A stretch of 64,000 nucleotides of DNA from Telluria beijingensis (GTDB taxonomy: Bacteria > Pseudomonadota > Gammaproteobacteria > Burkholderiales > Burkholderiaceae_D): assembly GCF_030770395.1 (NCBI RefSeq), contig NZ_CP132480.1, positions 3,915,759 through 3,979,758 on the forward strand, given 5' to 3'. How positions within the stretch are numbered: position 1 is the first letter of the stretch; the number at the start of each line of letters is the position of its first letter. Made by a program: the position numbers and the translations under genes. A model generated the notes under the pieces. The model saw only the letters and a list, made by a program, of their open reading frames with translations, ran no database searches and was not told the DNA's origin. Positions 59,878 through 64,000 of this stretch are shown one piece after another.

Positions 59878-62349
59878 ATGAATACAGCTGCACTATCCCA
59901 GGCAGGGATCGGCGAAGGCCAATGGCGCGACTGGCCGCCCGCGCTGCGCCTGGCAGCCTCGCTGGTGCAGGAGTCGCCGGCGCCGATGTGGCTCGCCTGG
60001 GGCGAGACGCTGGCGCTGTTCGCCAACGAAGCCTGCGCCGCACTGTGGCCAGCTGTTCGCGCCCGCCCACAGGGGGAACCTGCCGCCGAGGTCTGGGGCG
60101 CGGCCTGGGAAGCGTTGCGGCCGACGGCCATGCGCGCGTTCGAGGGCAGGGGAGGCCAGGTCGAGGAGCTGGAGCTGGAGCTGGAGCTGGATGCCGATCG
60201 TGCGCCAGGCTGGGCGACGTTCTCGTTCACGCCGCTGCGCGACGACGACGGCCGCGTGTGCGGCTTGCTGTGCACGATGCACGATGTGACTGCGGCGGTG
60301 CTCGCCCGGCAGCGCCTGCGCGACAGCGAGGCGGCGGCCGCGCTGCGCAGCGCGCAGACGCTGGAGACCGCGGAACGCTACCGGCTGGCCGTGCTGTCGA
60401 CTAACGACGCCGTCTGGGACTGGAATATGGCCGATGGCCACGTGATCTGGAACCAGGCGGTGCAGACCCTGTTCGGCCACCAGCACGACGCGACCAGCGC
60501 CGACTGGTGGCTCGAGCACATTCACCCCGATGACCGGCCGCGCATCGACTGCACCATCCACGCCGTGATCGACAGCCAGGACAGCAGCTGGTCGGGCGAA
60601 TACCGCTTCCGGCGCGCCGATGGCAGCTATGCCGAGATCTACGACCGTGGCACGGTGCTGCGCGATGCCGAGGGGCGGGCGCTGCGCATGATCGGCGCGA
60701 TGCTCGACCTCAGCGAACAAAGGGCGACCCGGGCCGCGCTGCAGGAAAGCGAGCGCCTGTTCCGCACCCTGTTCGAATCGATCGACGAGGGCTTTTGCGT
60801 GATCGAATTCCTGGACGGTCCGCATGGCCCGCTGAACGACTACGTGCACGTGCTGGCCAATCCGGCCTATGCGGCCAATGCCGGCATCGAGGATGTGGTC
60901 GGGCAGCGCGCCAGGGAGCTGGTGCCCGAGGAAGCCCAGGGCTGGATCGACATCTACCGCCAGGTTCTGGAAAGCGGCCAGCCGACCCGCTTCGAGCGCG
61001 CGCTGGAGCGCACCGGCCGCTTTCTCGAACTGGCGGCGCTGCGCATCGAGCCGCCTGAGCGGCGCCAGGTCGCGGTGCTGTTCCAGGACATCACGCAGCG
61101 CCACCGCGCCGAGCTGGCGTTGCGCGACATGAACGACACGCTCGAGCGCCGCGTGGCGCAGGAGCTCGAGCGCCACGCGCGCATGGAAGAAGCGCTGCGC
61201 CAGTCGCAAAAGATGGAAGCGGTCGGCCAGCTCACCGGCGGCATCGCGCACGACTTCAACAATATGCTGGCGGTGGTCTCGAATGCGATGGAACTGCTCG
61301 GCCGGCGCCTGGCGGGCGGCGACGAGCGCGCGCTGCATTACGTCGGCCTGGCCAAGGGCGGGGTGCGGCGCGCCGCCCAATTGACCCAGCGGCTGCTGGC
61401 GTTCTCGCGCCAGCAGCCGCTGAGGCCCGAACCGGTGCGCGCCAACGACCTGGTGGCCGGCATGTCGGAGCTGCTCCGGCATTCGCTGGGCGGCGCGGTC
61501 GTGGTCGAGCTGGAGCTGGGCGGCGATCCCTGGCTGCTGCACGTCGACCACAACCAGCTCGAACATGCGATCCTGAACCTGGCCGTGAATGCGCGCGACG
61601 CGATCGTGGACGGGGGCGGGCAGGGCGGCCGCCTGCTGATCCAGACCGCCAACCGCGTGCTCGACCGGCATGACTTCGTGGAGCTGGGGGATGCGGCGCC
61701 TGCCGACTACGTGATGATCGCGCTGGCCGATACCGGCGCCGGCATGCCGCGCGAGGTGCTCGACAAGGCCTTCGAACCCTTCTTCACCACCAAGGAAGTG
61801 GGGCGCGGCACCGGCCTGGGCCTGAGCCAGGTGTACGGCTTCGTCAAGCAGTCCGGCGGCCAGGTGCGGATCGCGTCCACGCCGGGCGAGGGGACGCGGG
61901 TCGAGCTGTACCTGCCGCGCCACCTGGCGCCGGATGTGGCGAGTGCGCCGGGCGTGGCGGCGCCTGAAGTCGTGCGCGCGCGCGCCGGCGAGACGGTGCT
62001 GGTGGTGGACGACGAAGCCGCGGTGCGCGACCTGTCGGCCGAGATGCTCGGGATGCTGGGCTATGCGGTGCACGTGGCCGATGGCGCGGCGGCGGCCTTG
62101 CGCCTGCTCGACGCCCAGCCCGGGATCGCCCTGCTGCTGTCGGACGTCCTGATGCCGGAACTCGACGGGCGCCAGCTCGCGGCCCTGGCCCTGCAGCGGC
62201 GGCCCGGCCTGCCGGTGCTGTTCGCCAGCGGCCATGCGCGCGAGGTCGAGGCGGTCGAGGGCATGGCCGGGCCGGCGCGGGTGCTGGCCAAGCCGTTCAC
62301 GCTGGCCCAGCTGGCGAGCCAGGTGAGGATGGCGCTCGACGGCGAGTGA
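59878..62349 (+). CDS. Hybrid sensor histidine kinase with PAS domains and C-terminal receiver
   Basis: A cytoplasmic kinase of 823 residues without membrane helices. A PAS-like region at about 20-115, a PAS_3 domain (WDWNMADGHVIWNQAVQTLFG) near 180-270, a further PAS near 285-395, a short coiled coil, HisKA with phospho-acceptor GIAHDFNN near 455, HATPase (DTGAGMP; GTGLGLS) to about 690, and a receiver domain (VVDDEAAV; LLLSDVLMPELDG) to the end. MNTAALS at 59878 is the start; upstream in-frame codons are weak. The signal and partner are unknown. Confidence 0.93.
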   Translation: MNTAALSQAGIGEGQWRDWPPALRLAASLVQESPAPMWLAWGETLALFANEACAALWPAVRARPQGEPAAEVWGAAWEALRPTAMRAFEGRGGQVEELELELELDADRAPGWATFSFTPLRDDDGRVCGLLCTMHDVTAAVLARQRLRDSEAAAALRSAQTLETAERYRLAVLSTNDAVWDWNMADGHVIWNQAVQTLFGHQHDATSADWWLEHIHPDDRPRIDCTIHAVIDSQDSSWSGEYRFRRADGSYAEIYDRGTVLRDAEGRALRMIGAMLDLSEQRATRAALQESERLFRTLFESIDEGFCVIEFLDGPHGPLNDYVHVLANPAYAANAGIEDVVGQRARELVPEEAQGWIDIYRQVLESGQPTRFERALERTGRFLELAALRIEPPERRQVAVLFQDITQRHRAELALRDMNDTLERRVAQELERHARMEEALRQSQKMEAVGQLTGGIAHDFNNMLAVVSNAMELLGRRLAGGDERALHYVGLAKGGVRRAAQLTQRLLAFSRQQPLRPEPVRANDLVAGMSELLRHSLGGAVVVELELGGDPWLLHVDHNQLEHAILNLAVNARDAIVDGGGQGGRLLIQTANRVLDRHDFVELGDAAPADYVMIALADTGAGMPREVLDKAFEPFFTTKEVGRGTGLGLSQVYGFVKQSGGQVRIASTPGEGTRVELYLPRHLAPDVASAPGVAAPEVVRARAGETVLVVDDEAAVRDLSAEMLGMLGYAVHVADGAAAALRLLDAQPGIALLLSDVLMPELDGRQLAALALQRRPGLPVLFASGHAREVEAVEGMAGPARVLAKPFTLAQLASQVRMALDGE
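60166..60189 (+). repeat. Four tandem GAGCTG hexamers inside the kinase gene
   Basis: Four exact copies of GAGCTG encode alternating Glu-Leu in the first PAS-like region. The unit keeps frame, so copy changes would only alter the length of this segment. Confidence 0.6.
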
Positions 62350-62381
62350 CGCGATGGTTTTCAGCCTTCCCTGATATTTTC

Positions 62382-62403
62382 AACAGCTAGCTCGGCTGTT
62401 TTT
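62382..62403 (+). terminator. Intrinsic terminator candidate after the kinase gene
   Basis: AACAGC and GCTGTT pair around a 7-base loop and are followed directly by TTT. The stem is short, so efficiency is uncertain. It lies 32 bases after the kinase stop. Confidence 0.45.
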
Positions 62404-62415
62404 GATCCACATCAT
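62402..62415. promoter_or_regulatory. FNR/DNR-type box
   Basis: TTGATCCACATCAT matches TTGAT-N4-ATCAA in nine of ten defined positions, about 95 bases before the start of the Crp/Fnr-type gene. It overlaps the terminator tail by two bases. The rest of the 161-base gap shows no gene. Confidence 0.6.
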
Positions 62416-62510
62416 TTTTTTGCCGGGCCAACGGCAGGTAGCATGCGGCATGCGCGCTCACCGCTACGGTGCGCGTGCGTTTCGACCGATTTTTACGGGC
62501 TTCGCCCCCC

Positions 62511-63197
62511 ATGTCCACCGTGAGCCGACACCGCATCGCACCCCGCCAGTTCCTGGCAAAGCTGCCCCTGTTCGCCGGCCTGGCGCCGGAGCAGCTCGAC
62601 CTGCTCGCGCAGGCAACCACCGAGCTGCACCTGGCGCGCGGCCGGGTGGTGGTCGAGCGCGGCGCTCACTGCACCGGCCTGCACGCCGTGATCTATGGCG
62701 ACGTCAAGCTGGGCATCGTTTCGCCCGAAGGGGGCGAGAAGGTGGTCGAACTGATCGGCCCCGGCCAGACCTTCGGCGAGGCGCCGCTGTTCATGGAACG
62801 CCCCTACCTGACCCAGGCCGAGACCCTGGCCGACAGCATGCTGCTGCACATCGCGACGGAGGCGATCCTGGCCCAGATCGAGCGCGATCCCGGCTTCGCG
62901 CGGCGCCTGCTGTGGTCCATGAGCCGGCGCCTGCACGGCCTGATCGCGGACGTCGAGTCGTACACGCTGCGCAGCGGCAGCCAGCGCATCGTCAGCTACC
63001 TGCTCAAGGACAATCCGCCGCAGGGCGCACAGGTGACGCTGGCGGCGCGCAAGAAGATGATCGCCTCGCGCCTGTCGCTGTCGCCCGAGTATTTTTCGCG
63101 CGTGCTGCACGATATGGCGCACCGTGGCATGGTCGGCATCGCGGGGCGCAGCATCACCATCCTCGATATCGAGCGGCTGCGCGCCTATCAGGGTTGA
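62511..63197 (+). CDS. Crp/Fnr family regulator, DNR-like
   Basis: A regulator of 228 residues. An N-terminal cyclic-nucleotide-binding-fold sensor (LFAGLAPEQLDLLAQ; GDVKLGIVSPEGGEKVVELIGPGQTFGEAPLF), a long dimerisation helix and a C-terminal helix-turn-helix (RLSLSPEYFSRVLHDM) are visible. The recognition helix has E-x-x-S-R, the pattern of FNR/DNR proteins that bind TTGAT-N4-ATCAA. The four Cys of FNR are absent; the sequence resembles Pseudomonas DNR, a heme-based NO sensor. ATG 62511 is used. Control of denitrification or microaerobic genes elsewhere is likely. Confidence 0.9.
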   Translation: MSTVSRHRIAPRQFLAKLPLFAGLAPEQLDLLAQATTELHLARGRVVVERGAHCTGLHAVIYGDVKLGIVSPEGGEKVVELIGPGQTFGEAPLFMERPYLTQAETLADSMLLHIATEAILAQIERDPGFARRLLWSMSRRLHGLIADVESYTLRSGSQRIVSYLLKDNPPQGAQVTLAARKKMIASRLSLSPEYFSRVLHDMAHRGMVGIAGRSITILDIERLRAYQG

Positions 63198-63216
63198 CGA
63201 GGGGTGCCCGAAAAAG

Positions 63217-63269
63217 CGCACGATCGTGCGTAACTTTGTCCGTGACGGCGGTCGCACGGGATCGTGTCG
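63217..63269. promoter_or_regulatory. Two CGCACG...CGTG palindromes upstream of the malic enzyme
   Basis: CGCACGATCGTGCG at 63217-63230 is a perfect 14-bp palindrome, and CGCACGGGATCGTGTCG at 63253-63269 repeats the arms with two extra bases. The second ends just before a good -10 box TAGAAT (63277-63282). This looks like paired operator sites over the maeB promoter. The binding protein is unknown. Confidence 0.4.
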
Positions 63270-63276
63270 CTTCGGC

Positions 63277-63282
63277 TAGAAT
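63277..63282 (+). promoter_or_regulatory. -10 box of the malic enzyme promoter
   Basis: TAGAAT differs from TATAAT in one position and lies 60 bases before the malic enzyme start. No good -35 hexamer is seen at the right distance; an activator may be needed. Confidence 0.4.
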
Positions 63283-63341
63283 GTTTGCCCATGAATGGAA
63301 GCCTGCCTTCCACGCCGCGACATCCAAGCTATAGGAAGACC

Positions 63342-64000
63342 ATGAGTACCGACAGCAACCTGAACGAAGCCCAGAACACCCAGTTGCGCATCGACGCGCT
63401 GGAATACCACCGCAGTCCGACCCGCGGCAAGATCGAGGTGGTCGCCACCAAGCCGCTGTCGAACCAGCGCGACCTGTCGCTGGCCTATTCGCCGGGCGTG
63501 GCCTACGCCTGCGAGGAAATCGCCGCCGACCCGGCCACCGCCTACGACTACACCTCGCGCGGCAACCTGGTGGCCGTGATCTCGAACGGCACGGCGGTGC
63601 TGGGCCTCGGTAACATCGGCCCGCTGGCCTCGAAGCCGGTCATGGAAGGCAAGGGCTGCCTGTTCAAGAAATTCGCCGGGGTCGACGTGTTCGACCTGGA
63701 GCTCGACGAACTCGATCCGGACAAGCTGGTCGACGCCATCGCCATGCTCGAGCCGACCGTGGGCGGCATCAACCTCGAAGACATCAAGGCGCCGGAATGC
63801 TTCTACATCGAGAAGAAGCTGCGCGAGCGCATGAACATCCCGGTCTTCCACGACGACCAGCACGGCACCGCGATCATCTCGACCGCGGCGCTGCTCAACG
63901 CGCTGAAGGTGGTGGGCAAGGACATCGGCCAGATCAAGCTGGTCGCCTCGGGCGCCGGCGCGGCCGCCATCGCCTGCCTGGACATGATGGTGCTGCTGGG
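63342..64000 (+). CDS. maeB: NADP-dependent malic enzyme, N-terminal part (gene runs off window end)
   Basis: Oxidative decarboxylation of malate to pyruvate. About 220 of roughly 760 residues are present. [58 protein letters not shown] and [10 protein letters not shown] (metal and NADP site) are typical of the MaeB form. The later dinucleotide motif [10 protein letters not shown] is reached near the window end. TAGGAAGACC precedes the ATG at 63342. The full MaeB form would carry a C-terminal phosphotransacetylase-like domain outside this window. Confidence 0.95.
   Translation, partial: MSTDSNLNEAQNTQLRIDALEYHRSPTRGKIEVVATKPLSNQRDLSLAYSPGVAYACEEIAADPATAYDYTSRGNLVAVISNGTAVLGLGNIGPLASKPVMEGKGCLFKKFAGVDVFDLELDELDPDKLVDAIAMLEPTVGGINLEDIKAPECFYIEKKLRERMNIPVFHDDQHGTAIISTAALLNALKVVGKDIGQIKLVASGAGAAAIACLDMMVLL

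Noticed and set aside
1..64000. CRISPR arrays, tRNA or rRNA genes, insertion sequences, prophage genes
   Set aside because: No regularly spaced repeats, no cloverleaf-like sequence, no transposase or phage protein was found in any frame.

Overview
The window is GC-rich chromosomal DNA with tightly packed, often 4-base overlapping genes. Its gene families (Burkholderiales-type porin, TonB-dependent receptors, GH92 mannosidase, LivKHMGF-type transporter, DNR-like regulator) suggest a betaproteobacterium close to Massilia/Telluria (Oxalobacteraceae). That placement is inferred from gene content; no rRNA or marker gene is present. I see no tRNA, rRNA, CRISPR array, insertion sequence or prophage.

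Region 1 (1-18518) is a large catabolic supercluster. A porin and a TetR regulator lie on the minus strand, facing a plus-strand run of some twenty genes. In order these are a Rieske oxygenase alpha subunit, a small unknown protein, two cupins, a ferredoxin reductase, a SnoaL-like protein, a PyrK-like plus class 1B PyrD-like dihydroorotate dehydrogenase pair, a Rieske ferredoxin, an asparaginase-like amidohydrolase, a CoxG-like protein, a five-gene branched-chain-amino-acid-type ABC importer, and a three-subunit molybdenum hydroxylase. No substrate can be read directly. A molybdenum hydroxylase, a flavin dehydrogenase of the dihydropyrimidine type, a Rieske oxygenase and an amide hydrolase together fit uptake and breakdown of an N-heterocycle or cyclic amide. 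A motif ATTCGTTATTG recurs four times in front of the porin, tetR and the Rieske gene and probably ties them into one regulon. This is the best candidate for an undescribed system.

Region 2 (18515-25346) holds a PhnD-like binding protein translationally coupled to a membrane GGDEF-EAL protein, a secreted double beta-propeller protein (Kelch plus VCBS repeats), and a membrane metallophosphoesterase.

Region 3 (25431-35524) is a mannoside utilisation locus: GH92 alpha-mannosidase, LacI regulator, AGE-family mannose isomerase, PfkB fructokinase, a small secreted protein and a TonB receptor. It predicts mannoside to mannose to fructose to fructose-6-phosphate. A 156-base nested inverted repeat sits between the isomerase and kinase genes.

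Region 4 (35654-47010) contains a GntR/FCD regulator, an MFS transporter, a MetX-like hydrolase, a second TonB receptor, an FAD-linked 2-hydroxyacid dehydrogenase, an alpha/beta hydrolase, a polyol/uronate-type dehydrogenase, a TetR regulator, an esterase and a DUF1348 protein. A 17-bp motif close to AACCTGTATGATAGGTT occurs in the two divergent promoter regions and should define a local regulon.

Region 5 (47182-54705) has a lone winged-helix protein, a CMD-like protein divergent from a LysR regulator, two near-duplicate MFS transporters flanking a CdaR-type sugar-diacid regulator, a glycerate kinase and an Lrp regulator. Region 6 (54765-64000) has an orphan acetolactate synthase large subunit, a PepSY-flavodoxin-type reductase behind a good Fur box, a YdjA-like nitroreductase, a hybrid PAS histidine kinase, a DNR-like regulator behind an FNR-type box, and the start of a malic enzyme gene cut by the window end.
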